From Roseicella frigidaeris (lineage in GTDB: Bacteria; Pseudomonadota; Alphaproteobacteria; Acetobacterales; Acetobacteraceae): DNA of 64,000 nt. Of this stretch, positions 16,588 to 23,891 are shown one piece after another; position 1 is the stretch's first letter, and the number at the start of each line of letters is the position of its first letter. A model generated the notes under the pieces. The model saw only the letters and a program-made list of their open reading frames with translations, was not told where the DNA came from and searched no databases. The position numbers and the translations under genes were made by a program. The DNA lies in the NCBI RefSeq assembly GCF_003258945.1, contig NZ_QLIX01000001.1, positions 372,001 through 436,000 on the forward strand, given 5' to 3'.

Positions 16588-17984
16588 GCCGGCGCGCCGG
16601 GGCCGGCCTCGCCCCCGCCCGCATCGCCAGCCCCGCCCTGGCCCTCTGGCGGCTGGGCGCCCGGCTGGCGGTGCCGGCACTCGGCTGGCATCTCCGCCGC
16701 CGCGCCCGCCGCGGCAAGGAGATCGCGGCGCGGCTGGCCGAGCGGCGGGGGGAGGGGGCGGCGCGGCCCGCCGGCCGGCTGCTCTGGCTGCATGCCGCGA
16801 GCGTCGGCGAGACCCTCTCCGTGGTGCCGCTGCTGGAGGCCCTGGCGCGCGCGGCGCCGGAGCTGCACCTGCTGGTCACCACCGGCACCGTCACCGCCGC
16901 CGGCGTGCTGCGGCAGCGCCTGCCCGATGCGCTGGAGGGGCGGCTGCTGCACCGCTTCGTGCCGCTCGACGTGCCGGGCTGGGTGGCCCGTTTCCTCGAT
17001 GGCTGGCGGCCGGATTGCGGCGTGCTGGTCGAATCCGAGCTCTGGCCGAACCTGATCGCCGCCGCCAGGGCGCGCGGCCTGCCGCTGGCGCTGGTCAATG
17101 CCCGCTTCAGCCCCCGCTCGGCGCGGCACTGGCGGCTGGCGCCGGGCCTGGCGCGGCAGCTTCTCGGCGCCTTCCGCCTCGTCACCGCGCAGACCGAGGG
17201 GGATGCGGCACGGCTGCGGGGCTGCGGCGCGCCGGAGGTGCGCTGCCTCGGCAACCTGAAGGACGCGGCGCCGCCGCTGCCGGCCGAGCCGGCGGCGCTG
17301 GCGGCGCTGCGCGCGGCGATCGGCGAGCGGCCCGTCCTCCTCGCCGCCAGCACCCAGCCGGGGGAGGAGGCGCTGGTGGCGGCGGCGCAGGCGCGCCTCC
17401 TCGCCGCGCATCCCGGCCTGCTGACCATCCTCGTCCCGCGGCATCCGGAGCGCGGCGCGGCCATCGCCGCCGAGCTCGCCGCAGCGCGGCCGGGCGCGGC
17501 CATCGCACGCCGCGCCGCGGGCGCGCTGCCGGGGCCGGAGACGGCCTTCTACCTCGCCGACACCCTGGGCGAGCTCGGCCTGTTCTACCGCCTGGCCGGG
17601 GTCTGCCTGGTCGGCGGCTCGCTGGTGCCGCATGGCGGGCAGAACCCGCGCGAGCCGGCGCGGCTCGGCTGCCCGATCTTGCTGGGCCCGCATACCTGGA
17701 ATTTCACCGAGGTGGTGGCGCGGCTGCTCGCCGCCGGCGGGGCAGAGCGGGTGGCGCCCGATCCGGCGGCGCTGGCCGCCGCCGCCGGGGCCGTGCTATC
17801 CGATCCCGCCCGCGGGCGGGCCATGGCGCAGGCGGCGGCCGCGGCGCTGGCGCCGGAAGCCGGCCTGCCGGCGCGTCTCGCGGAATTGCTGACGGGGCTC
17901 CTGCCCGCGGCCGGGGCGGTGGCGGGACGCCCGGCGCCCGATCTCGCCGAACCGATGGCGGCGCCGGGCCGTGGGCTGCGTTGA
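16584..17984 (+). CDS. waaA: 3-deoxy-D-manno-octulosonic acid (Kdo) transferase
   Basis: 466 residues. Transfers Kdo from CMP-Kdo to the lipid A precursor at the cytoplasmic face of the inner membrane. The N terminus has a hydrophobic anchor with RRRARRGKEIAARLAERRG, then LLWLHAASVGETLSVVPLLEAL (the WaaA signature) and VLVESELWPNLIAAARARG. The C-terminal half has DTLGELGLFYRLAGVCLVGGSL and HGGQNPREPARLGCPILLGPHTWNFTE. It is longer than the usual 425 residues mainly through an Ala/Gly-rich tail. ATG 16584 overlaps the preceding stop (ATGA). lpxK and an lpxL-like gene follow on the same strand, an ordinary lipid A cluster. Confidence 0.94.
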   Translation: MSRRAGAGLAPARIASPALALWRLGARLAVPALGWHLRRRARRGKEIAARLAERRGEGAARPAGRLLWLHAASVGETLSVVPLLEALARAAPELHLLVTTGTVTAAGVLRQRLPDALEGRLLHRFVPLDVPGWVARFLDGWRPDCGVLVESELWPNLIAAARARGLPLALVNARFSPRSARHWRLAPGLARQLLGAFRLVTAQTEGDAARLRGCGAPEVRCLGNLKDAAPPLPAEPAALAALRAAIGERPVLLAASTQPGEEALVAAAQARLLAAHPGLLTILVPRHPERGAAIAAELAAARPGAAIARRAAGALPGPETAFYLADTLGELGLFYRLAGVCLVGGSLVPHGGQNPREPARLGCPILLGPHTWNFTEVVARLLAAGGAERVAPDPAALAAAAGAVLSDPARGRAMAQAAAAALAPEAGLPARLAELLTGLLPAAGAVAGRPAPDLAEPMAAPGRGLR

Positions 17985-18092
17985 GGCCATGGCGGTGCGA
18001 TGCCGGGCGCCGCTGCCGGAGCGGGGCCATGCGCTGGCGGCCGGAGCCGGGACGCACCGGCCCGGCGACAGGAGGAGGCTGATCGAGGCCTG

Positions 18093-19082
18093 ATGCGTGC
18101 CCCAGACTTCTGGACCGGAGACGGCCATGGGCTGCTGCCCCTGCTGCTCTCCCCGATCGCGGCGCTCTATGGCGCGGCGACCGCGCGGCGCATGCGGCGG
18201 CCTGGCTGGACCGCGCCCGTGCCGGTGCTCTGCTGCGGCAACGCGACGGCCGGCGGCGCCGGCAAGACCACGGTCGCGCTCGATCTCGGCCGGCGCCTGG
18301 CCCGCCGCGGCGTCGGCCTGCATTTCCTGCTGCGCGGCTATGGCGGCACGCTGAAAGGGCCGGTGCGGGTCGATCCGCAGGCGCATGACAGCCAGGCGGT
18401 GGGCGACGAGGCGCTGCTGCTCGCCGCCGAGCGGCCGGCCTGGATCTCGGCCGACCGGGCCGCCGGGGCGCGGGCCGCAGTGGCGGCCGGGGCGCAGTGC
18501 ATCGTCATGGATGACGGGCTGCAGAACCCGACCCTGGCGAAGGACCTTTCGCTGCTCATCGTCGATGGGCCCTATGGCTTCGGCAATGGCCGCATCATCC
18601 CGGCCGGGCCGCTGCGCGAGCCGCCCGAGGCCGCCGCCGCGCGCTGCCGCGCCGTGGTGCTGATCGGCGAGGACGAGACCGGCGCTCTGGCCCGGCTGCC
18701 GCCGCGCCTGCCGGTGCTGCGGGCGCGGTTGAAGCCGGGGCCGGAGGCGGAGCTGCTCGCCGGCCAGCCGGTCTATGCCTTCTGCGGCATCGCCAATCCG
18801 CGCAAATTCTTCGCCACGCTGCAGGAGGCGGGCGCGGTGCTGGCCGGCCGCATGCCCTTCGCCGACCACTACCCCTATGACGAGGCGGAGCTGCGCGAGA
18901 TCCTCGCCGAGGCGGAGCGACTGCGCGCCATCCCGGTGACGACGCGCAAGGACTTCGTCCGCATCCCGCCGGCCTATCGCAACCGGGTGACGGTGGTGAC
19001 GGTGGAGCTGGACTGGGAGGAGCCGGCCTCGATCGAGGCGCTGCTCGACCCGCTGGCGCAGCGGGTGCCGGTGCCGGCCTGA
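18093..19082 (+). CDS. lpxK: Tetraacyldisaccharide 4'-kinase
   Basis: 329 residues. Phosphorylates the 4' position of the lipid A disaccharide with ATP at the inner membrane. MRAPDFWTGDGHGLLPLLLSP is a characteristic start. The Walker A sequence lies at residues 51-60 (ATAGGAGKTT), followed by FLLRGYGG, VGDEALLLA, IVMDDGLQNP (Walker B-like), and PAGPLREP with AFCGIANPRKFFATL and FADHYPYDEAEL. All are LpxK hallmarks. ATG 18093 is preceded by GGAGGAGG at 18071-18078. It starts 108 bp after waaA and ends 4 bp before the acyltransferase start. Confidence 0.95.
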   Translation: MRAPDFWTGDGHGLLPLLLSPIAALYGAATARRMRRPGWTAPVPVLCCGNATAGGAGKTTVALDLGRRLARRGVGLHFLLRGYGGTLKGPVRVDPQAHDSQAVGDEALLLAAERPAWISADRAAGARAAVAAGAQCIVMDDGLQNPTLAKDLSLLIVDGPYGFGNGRIIPAGPLREPPEAAAARCRAVVLIGEDETGALARLPPRLPVLRARLKPGPEAELLAGQPVYAFCGIANPRKFFATLQEAGAVLAGRMPFADHYPYDEAELREILAEAERLRAIPVTTRKDFVRIPPAYRNRVTVVTVELDWEEPASIEALLDPLAQRVPVPA

Positions 19083-19086
19083 GCGC

Positions 19087-20004
19087 GTGTCGGGGGAGGC
19101 CGCATCCGCCCGGGCCGGCGGCATGAGGTCGCTGCGGCATGCGCTGGAACGCGCGGCGGTGGCGCTGGTGTTCCGGCTGGCGCGCTGGCTGGGGCCGGAG
19201 CGGGCCTCGGATCTGGGGGCCGCGGTCGCGGGCTGGCTGGGGCCGCGGCTGCCGGTCTCGCGCGTTGCCCTCGACAACCTGGCCCTGGCCCTGCCGGAGC
19301 GCGGCGCGGCGGAGCACCGCCGTATCCTGCGGGGCATGTGGGCGAATCTCGGCCGCACCGTCGCCGAGCTGCCGCATCTCTCGGCCATGCGCTGGGAGTT
19401 CGCCGGGGCCGAGCATCTAGCGCCGATCGCCGCCGGCGGCGGGCCGGCGATCCTGGTCTCCGCCCATCTGGCGAATTGGGAGGTGATCCCGCCGGCGCTC
19501 GCAGGGCTCGGCATCCGCGTGGGCAGCGTCTACCGCGCCGCCGACAACCGGGCGGTGGATGCGCTGGTGAACGGGCTGCGCGCCCATGCCGTGGCGGGCG
19601 AGCCCCTGCCGCTCTTCCCGAAGGGGGCGCAGGGGGCGCGGGCGGCGCTGAAATTCCTGGCAGGGGGCGGCGTGCTCGGGATGCTGGCGGACCAGAAGCT
19701 GAACGACGGCATCGCCGTGCCGCTGCTCGGGCATCTCGCCATGACGGCGCCGGCCCCGGCGCAGCTCGCGCTCCGCTTCCGGTGCCCGGTCATCCCCGGG
19801 CGCGTGCAACGGCTGGGGCCCTGCCGCTTCCGCCTGGCGGTCGACCCGCCCCTGTCCCTGCCGGAGCTGGCCGACCGGCAGGCGGCGATCCGGGCGATGA
19901 CCCTGGCGATCAACGACCGGCTCTCGGCCTGGATCCGCGAGCGGCCGGAGGAGTGGCTCTGGCTGCACCGCCGCTGGCCGAAGGCGAGGCCGGCGGGCGG
20001 CTGA
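19087..20004 (+). CDS. lpxL: Lipid A biosynthesis lauroyl acyltransferase-like protein
   Basis: 305 residues from GTG 19087, or 293 from ATG 19123; neither has a clear ribosome site, and close spacing to lpxK favours the GTG. LpxL/HtrB-type enzymes add a secondary acyl chain to Kdo2-lipid IVA. The catalytic H127-E132 pair in SAHLANWE is the HX4(D/E) motif, with LPLFPKGAQGARAAL, GMLADQKLNDGIAVPLLG and ERPEEWLWLHRRWPK as the other family blocks. The initial region forms an amphipathic membrane anchor. The exact acyl chain and position cannot be told from sequence. A palindrome-rich spacer follows. Confidence 0.88.
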   Translation: MSGEAASARAGGMRSLRHALERAAVALVFRLARWLGPERASDLGAAVAGWLGPRLPVSRVALDNLALALPERGAAEHRRILRGMWANLGRTVAELPHLSAMRWEFAGAEHLAPIAAGGGPAILVSAHLANWEVIPPALAGLGIRVGSVYRAADNRAVDALVNGLRAHAVAGEPLPLFPKGAQGARAALKFLAGGGVLGMLADQKLNDGIAVPLLGHLAMTAPAPAQLALRFRCPVIPGRVQRLGPCRFRLAVDPPLSLPELADRQAAIRAMTLAINDRLSAWIRERPEEWLWLHRRWPKARPAGG

Positions 20005-20306
20005 GGCCGGGCGCCGGACGGTTTCACCCTCCTGCGCCCTCACAGGCGCGCCAAAAGGCGCGACGCGCGGCGCCCATTCGGGCGCTCGGCCCTGCGGGCC
20101 GCAGGCCAGCACGTCGTGCGCCTGGCATGAGGCCGCGCCCGCCCGGGCGGCGTGGCATCGTCGGGAGGCTGGTCCCGCGACCAGCGGGCGCGCGCCGCCG
20201 CATTTCGCCACCGGATCGCCCCGCGCCGCCATCGCCGCGCCCCATCGCCGCCCTGCTGCCCGGCCAGGATCGCCGCCGTCGCCACCTGCTTCTGGAGGAG
20301 ACCAGC
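20005..20306. other. Palindrome-rich intergenic region
   Basis: 302 bp without a convincing gene. It holds a CGCGCC-aaaa-GGCGCG hairpin (20047-20062) and the palindrome CCTGCGGGCCGCAGG (20091-20105). TTCGGGCGCTCGG (20078-20090) recurs in the repeat-rich gap at 38573. It may carry the transcript end of the lipid A cluster and remnants of the second repeat family. Confidence 0.45.
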
Positions 20307-20558
20307 ATGCGGTTCCGTGCCGCCCTTCTCGCCGCCCTCGCCTCCCTGCCGCTGCTCGCCGGCGCCGCCTCGGCGCATGGCGGCTGGGGCGGCGGACCGG
20401 GCCATGACTGGCGGGCCCGCGAGGCGCGGCGCGCCTGGATCGAGCGGAGCCGGGCCCACGAACGGGCCTGGCATCGGGACCGGATGCGCATGCCGCCGCG
20501 CCAGGCCTGGCCGGCGCATCCACCGACCCCGCCCTACCGGCACCCGCCCCGTTGGTGA
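20307..20558 (+). CDS. Small secreted His/Arg/Trp-rich protein, 83 residues
   Basis: An N-terminal signal peptide (MRFRAALLAALASLPLLAGA, cleavage after ASA) precedes a short mature part that is rich in His, Arg, Trp, Gly and Pro (HGGWGGGPGHDW, RAWHRDRMRMPP, PYRHPPRW). GGAGGAG lies 7 bp before ATG 20307, supporting expression. No family recognised. The composition suggests a periplasmic, basic, possibly metal-binding peptide, but this is inference only. Confidence 0.6.
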   Translation: MRFRAALLAALASLPLLAGAASAHGGWGGGPGHDWRAREARRAWIERSRAHERAWHRDRMRMPPRQAWPAHPPTPPYRHPPRW

Positions 20559-20587
20559 TCCCCTGGCCTACTGTACCGGCTGGACGG

Positions 20588-20613
20588 TTGACAGACCGTC
20601 CGGTCGGTATAGT
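20588..20613 (+). promoter_or_regulatory. Promoter-like region with TetR-type palindromic operator
   Basis: TTGACA (20588-20593) and TATAGT (20608-20613) flank the near-palindrome ACCGTCC-GGTCGGT (20595-20608, one mismatch). The spacing of 14 bp is short for a sigma70 promoter, but an ACCGACCGGTCGGT-like palindrome is a classic TetR-family operator form. It ends 14 bp before the TetR gene, so autoregulation is likely. Confidence 0.7.
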
Positions 20614-20622
20614 GTCCTCCCC

Positions 20623-21201
20623 ATGCCCGACGGCCTGCCCAGCACCGATTCCCGCACCCGCATCCTCGATGCCGCGGAGGCGATCGTCCGCAGCCGCGGC
20701 GTCAGCGCCCTGACGCTCGAGGCGGCGGCGCGCGGGGCGGGCGTCTCCAAGGGCGGGCTGCTCTATCACTTCGCCTCCAAGGAGGCGCTGCTGACCGGGC
20801 TGCTCGGCCGCATGGCGGAATGGATGCAGCATGATTTCGAGGCGACGGTCGCCAGCCAGCCCGAGGGGCCCGGCCGCGTCGCCCGCGCCATGATGGCCTG
20901 GGCCTTCGCGCTGACGCCGGAGCGGGTGCATGAGCGCTGCGACCGGGCTGCCGCCGTCTTCCTCGCCGCCTTCCACCACGACCCCGCCCTGCTCGGGCCG
21001 ATCCGTGCCGTGGTGACGCGGATGCGCGCGGCGGTGGCGGCCGATGGCCTGCCGCCCGGCCATGGCCACGCGATCATGGCGGCCGGGGACGGGATCTTCA
21101 TGGCGCGGCTCTTCGGCCTCTACACGCCGACGGAGCAGGAGCGCCGCGACCTGCACGCCGCCCTCGCCCGCCTGCTGGAGCCGCCGTCATGCGCCTGCTG
21201 A
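20623..21201 (+). CDS. TetR/AcrR family transcriptional regulator
   Basis: 192 residues. The N-terminal helix-turn-helix is clear: TRILDAAEAIVRSRGVSALTLEAAARGAGVSKGGLLYHFASKEALLTGLL (residues 11-60). The rest is an all-helical ligand-binding domain with the TetR_C_6-like stretch VFLAAFHHDPALLGPIRAVVTRM and an IMAAGDGIFMARLFGLYTPT C-terminal core. ATG 20623 is the natural start behind the operator at 20595; the open frame extends upstream into non-homologous sequence. It overlaps the next small gene by 13 bp, so it is probably the first gene of a three-gene operon. Effector unknown. Confidence 0.9.
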   Translation: MPDGLPSTDSRTRILDAAEAIVRSRGVSALTLEAAARGAGVSKGGLLYHFASKEALLTGLLGRMAEWMQHDFEATVASQPEGPGRVARAMMAWAFALTPERVHERCDRAAAVFLAAFHHDPALLGPIRAVVTRMRAAVAADGLPPGHGHAIMAAGDGIFMARLFGLYTPTEQERRDLHAALARLLEPPSCAC

Positions 21202-21422
21202 CCCTCCTCGCCGCCGCCGGCACCGCCCTGATGCTGGCCGGCGCCGCCATCGCCGCCACCCAGGCGCGCCCGGACGCGCCCCGGATGCTGGGCGCCCTCA
21301 GCCAGTTCTTCGAATGCGGCGATCCGGCCGAGGCGGCGCTGCTGGCGCGCGACATCCTGGACGAGGCGGAATTCGCCGCGACCCTCGACCCGTCGCTGCT
21401 CGCCCGGATGCGGATCGAATGA
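21189..21422 (+). CDS. Small exported or membrane-anchored protein, 77 residues
   Basis: The hydrophobic N terminus MRLLTLLAAAGTALMLAGAAIA is a signal peptide or anchor. The remaining 50 residues are acidic and Ala/Leu-rich (ALSQFFECGDPAEAALLARDILDEAEF) with a single Cys. It starts inside the end of the TetR gene and its stop overlaps the next start (ATGA), so it depends on translational coupling. No family recognised. The TetR context suggests an envelope target (inference). Confidence 0.6.
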   Translation: MRLLTLLAAAGTALMLAGAAIAATQARPDAPRMLGALSQFFECGDPAEAALLARDILDEAEFAATLDPSLLARMRIE

Positions 21423-21712
21423 CCGCGCCGGCCTCCCTGGAGCGCGCATCGGCCGGCCGGCCGGCCGCCCTGCCGGCGACGGGGCTGCTGCCCTGGGCGC
21501 CGGAGCTGACGGGCGAGGCGCCGCCCGGCCCCGCCGCCGCTCCCCCGGCCGATCCGCCGTCGGCGGCCGGCTGCCTGCGCCGATGGCTGCGGGCCGCCCG
21601 CACGCCGCTGTTCTCGGTGGTCCTCGGCGGCCTGCTGGTCGGCGTGGTGCTGGACCATGCCTCGACGCTCGTCGCCGGCCTGCGCAGCGCCGTCGCCCTG
21701 GCGCTGCCCTGA
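21419..21712 (+). CDS. Small single-pass membrane protein, 97 residues
   Basis: It starts MTAPASLERASAG, continues with a Pro/Ala-rich acidic segment, then RRWLRAARTP followed by the only membrane helix (LFSVVLGGLLVGVVLDHAS), a topology with a cytoplasmic N terminus. The ATG overlaps the preceding stop codon. Nothing else is recognisable. It is the last gene of the TetR unit, which ends here; the next gene begins 171 bp further on. Confidence 0.55.
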   Translation: MTAPASLERASAGRPAALPATGLLPWAPELTGEAPPGPAAAPPADPPSAAGCLRRWLRAARTPLFSVVLGGLLVGVVLDHASTLVAGLRSAVALALP

Positions 21713-21883
21713 TCCGGCCCTGGCGGATCGTTCCGCCAGAAGCGCCCCCGGAATGGGCGGTTCCTGCCGATCCCTTGGTCAGGGGGCGTCCCGCTGCCGC
21801 CGTTTCGGGCCGAGGCGGCGTTGACAGCCTGCTGAGCGAGCAGGGATCCTGGCGGCCGCATCGCACATAAGGAGCCGGGACTC

Positions 21884-22909
21884 ATGCTGGGACGTGGCCT
21901 GCTCGCCGCGGCGTCGCTCGCCGGTGCGCTGCTCACCGCCGGCATCGCCTCCGCGCAACAGACGCTGGAGGCGATCAAGGCGCGCGGGCAGCTCATCTGC
22001 GGCATCAACACCGGCATCGCCGGCTTCGCCCTGCCGGACAGCAAGGGCGTCTGGCAGGGGCTGGACATCGATCTCTGTCGCGGCCTCGCCACCGCCATCT
22101 TCAACGACCCGGTGAAGCTGCGGCTGGTGCCGGTCTCCTCCTCCACCCGCTTCACCGCCCTCGGCACCGGCGAGGTGGACGTGCTGTTCCGCACCAGCAC
22201 CCAGACCATGCTGCGCGACACCACGCTCGGCCTGCGCCATGCCGTCACCTATTTCTACGACGGCCACGGCTTCATGGTGCGCCGCGCCTCCGGCGTGCAG
22301 AAGGCGGCGGATCTGCGCGACGCCACCATCTGCCTGATCCAGGGCACGACCAACGAGCAGGTGACGGCGGATTACTTCCGCAGCATCAACACGCCCTTCA
22401 AGCCGCTGGTCTTCGACCGCACCGACCAGGCGGCGGCGGCGCTGCAGGCCGGGCGCTGCGACGCCTTCGGCACCGATGCCTCGCAGCTCGCCGGCACCCG
22501 GGCGACGCTGCCCGACCCGAAGGAATGGCTGATCCTGCCCGAGCGCTTCAGCAAGGAGCCATACGGCGCCTATGTCCGCCGCGACGACGCGCAGTGGTTC
22601 GACGTGGTGCGCTGGTACACCTATGCCATGATCGAGGCGGAGGAGCAGGGCATCACCCGGGCGAATGCCGAGGAGATGCGCCGGACCTCCACCAACCCGA
22701 ACACCCGCCGCCTGCTGGGCGTGACGCCGGAACTGGGCGAATCCCTCCGCCTCGACCGCGCCTGGGCCTTCAACGCCATCCGGGCGCTGGGCAATTACGG
22801 CGAGATGTACGACCGCAGCATGGGCCCCGACACCGCGGTCGGCCTGCCGCGCGGCCCGAACGAGATCTGGACCCGCGGCGGCTTGCTCTACGCCTTGCCG
22901 ATGCGCTGA
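21884..22909 (+). CDS. Amino-acid ABC transporter substrate-binding protein (AapJ-like), orphan
   Basis: 341 residues. A signal peptide (to about residue 24, SAQQTLEAI) is followed by a family 3 solute-binding fold: IKARGQLICGINTGIAGFALPDSKGVWQGLDIDLCRGLATAIF, then FRTSTQTMLRDTTLGLRHAVTYFYDGHGFMV and DAFGTDASQLAGTRATLPDP. These are typical of AapJ/BztA general L-amino-acid binding proteins. It binds amino acids in the periplasm and hands them to a permease. No permease or ATPase gene adjoins, so it is either an orphan working with a distant transporter or has another role. ATG 21884 follows AAGGAGCC. Confidence 0.9.
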   Translation: MLGRGLLAAASLAGALLTAGIASAQQTLEAIKARGQLICGINTGIAGFALPDSKGVWQGLDIDLCRGLATAIFNDPVKLRLVPVSSSTRFTALGTGEVDVLFRTSTQTMLRDTTLGLRHAVTYFYDGHGFMVRRASGVQKAADLRDATICLIQGTTNEQVTADYFRSINTPFKPLVFDRTDQAAAALQAGRCDAFGTDASQLAGTRATLPDPKEWLILPERFSKEPYGAYVRRDDAQWFDVVRWYTYAMIEAEEQGITRANAEEMRRTSTNPNTRRLLGVTPELGESLRLDRAWAFNAIRALGNYGEMYDRSMGPDTAVGLPRGPNEIWTRGGLLYALPMR

Positions 22910-23122
22910 GGAGGTGGGCGGGGCGCGGCCCTCGGGTGACGCCGCGACCGCTTCGCCCGCCACCGATCTGCCGGCCGCAATCCCGACAGGGGCGCCCCGA
23001 TCCCGGCGATGGGGCGTCCCGCCGTCGGTTGTCCGAAGTGGTCGCACGCCGACACGAAGGCGGGCGGGCCTCGGAGCATCGTCGCCCGATCAGGTGATTT
23101 CGCCTGGTCGGGATTTGTTCCA
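22910..23122. other. Intergenic region between the binding protein and a hairpin repeat
   Basis: 213 bp of GC-rich sequence that precedes the repeat at 23123. The whole gap from 22910 to 23222 is 313 bp; only the repeat is recognisable in it. I see no gene or promoter of good match. Confidence 0.4.
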
Positions 23123-23226
23123 GAGCAGATCCCGTCCGGGTGGAAACACTCGGACGGGTGAAGATGCTCTGAAAACAACACGCTGGAGCATTTGCCGCGA
23201 ATGCGGGGGAGCGGACAATGCTCTAG
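23123..23226 (+). repeat. Composite hairpin repeat, copy 4 (module A then B, forward)
   Basis: Module A (23123-23169) starts GAGCAGATCCCGTCCGGGTG, has loop GAAA, and ends CACTCGGACGGGTGAAGATGC with TC. Module B (23186-23226) starts GAGCATTTGCCGC and ends CAATGCTCTAG. The stem uses a different sequence from the other copies but still pairs, with one G-T pair. The final CTAG supplies the stop codon (minus-strand TAG, 23223-23225) of the convergent gene. Confidence 0.88.
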
Positions 23227-23846
23227 CCACCCTTGCGCGGGTCGGAGTTCGCCAACTTGCTCTGCGCCGCCGGCGCCAGCGCCTGGAGAAAATCCGCCGC
23301 CGAATAATGCCGGCCCGGCGTCAGCGCCGGATCGGTCGGGTCCGCCGGCACCAGGATGTCGGCGCTGCCGCCCTGGCCCCGCAGCCAGACAGCCGTGACG
23401 AAGAGCGCCGGCACGCGCAGCACGGCCAGCTCGTAGTTCCCGGCCGCCACGGCTGGATCCGCCGGCAGGGTTTCGATCAGCCGCCGCACGCCATCCGGCT
23501 GCGGGCCCTCGGTCATGCCGTCGAAGCGCGCGGTATCCGCGGTGACGTCGGCGGCGACCACGCGGCCGCCGCCCGAGGGCAGCAGATGCGTCCAGTGGAC
23601 CAGCGTGGCGGCGGAGAGGCCGGCGCCGCCCACGATGGCGTCGAGCCCGAGCGTGTAGACGCGCGACGAGACCGTGGCCAAGCCGCCCTGCGGGGCGGCG
23701 GTGCGAGCCCGGTTCATGAAGATGGCGGCGCCGGCCGCGACAGCCGGCGCCTGCGCCGCGATGCCCGGGCTGGCGGCTATCCTCGGCACGGCGGCATCCA
23801 CCGCAGCGACGGATTCCGGCGGCGGAGCTGGGATGGTGAGGGGCAT
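23223..23846 (-). CDS. Unknown protein encoded with the tandem-repeat cysteine peptidase, 207 residues
   Basis: I do not recognise this family. It is Ala/Pro-rich at the N terminus (MPLTIPAPPPESVAAVDAAVP), contains a hydrophobic AQAPAVAAGAAIF stretch, then a compact domain with VYTLGLDAIVGGAGLSAATLVHWTHLLPS, GNYELAVLRVPALFVTAVWLRG, and a late YSAADFLQAL helix. No catalytic motif or signal peptide stands out. It lies 45 bp behind the peptidase gene on the same strand, so the pair are probably one unit; a propeptide, chaperone, inhibitor or substrate of the peptidase are options (inference). Its TAG stop is formed by the hairpin repeat. Confidence 0.6.
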   Translation of the reverse strand: MPLTIPAPPPESVAAVDAAVPRIAASPGIAAQAPAVAAGAAIFMNRARTAAPQGGLATVSSRVYTLGLDAIVGGAGLSAATLVHWTHLLPSGGGRVVAADVTADTARFDGMTEGPQPDGVRRLIETLPADPAVAAGNYELAVLRVPALFVTAVWLRGQGGSADILVPADPTDPALTPGRHYSAADFLQALAPAAQSKLANSDPRKGG

Positions 23847-23891
23847 GGGATGCGTTTCCTCTGTGTTCGGTAATGCGGGAACCGCCGCGGC

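Noticed and set aside
21821-21849. TTGACA at 21821 as promoter of the amino-acid-binding protein
   Set aside because: The -35 box is perfect, but no acceptable -10 box lies 16-18 bp away.
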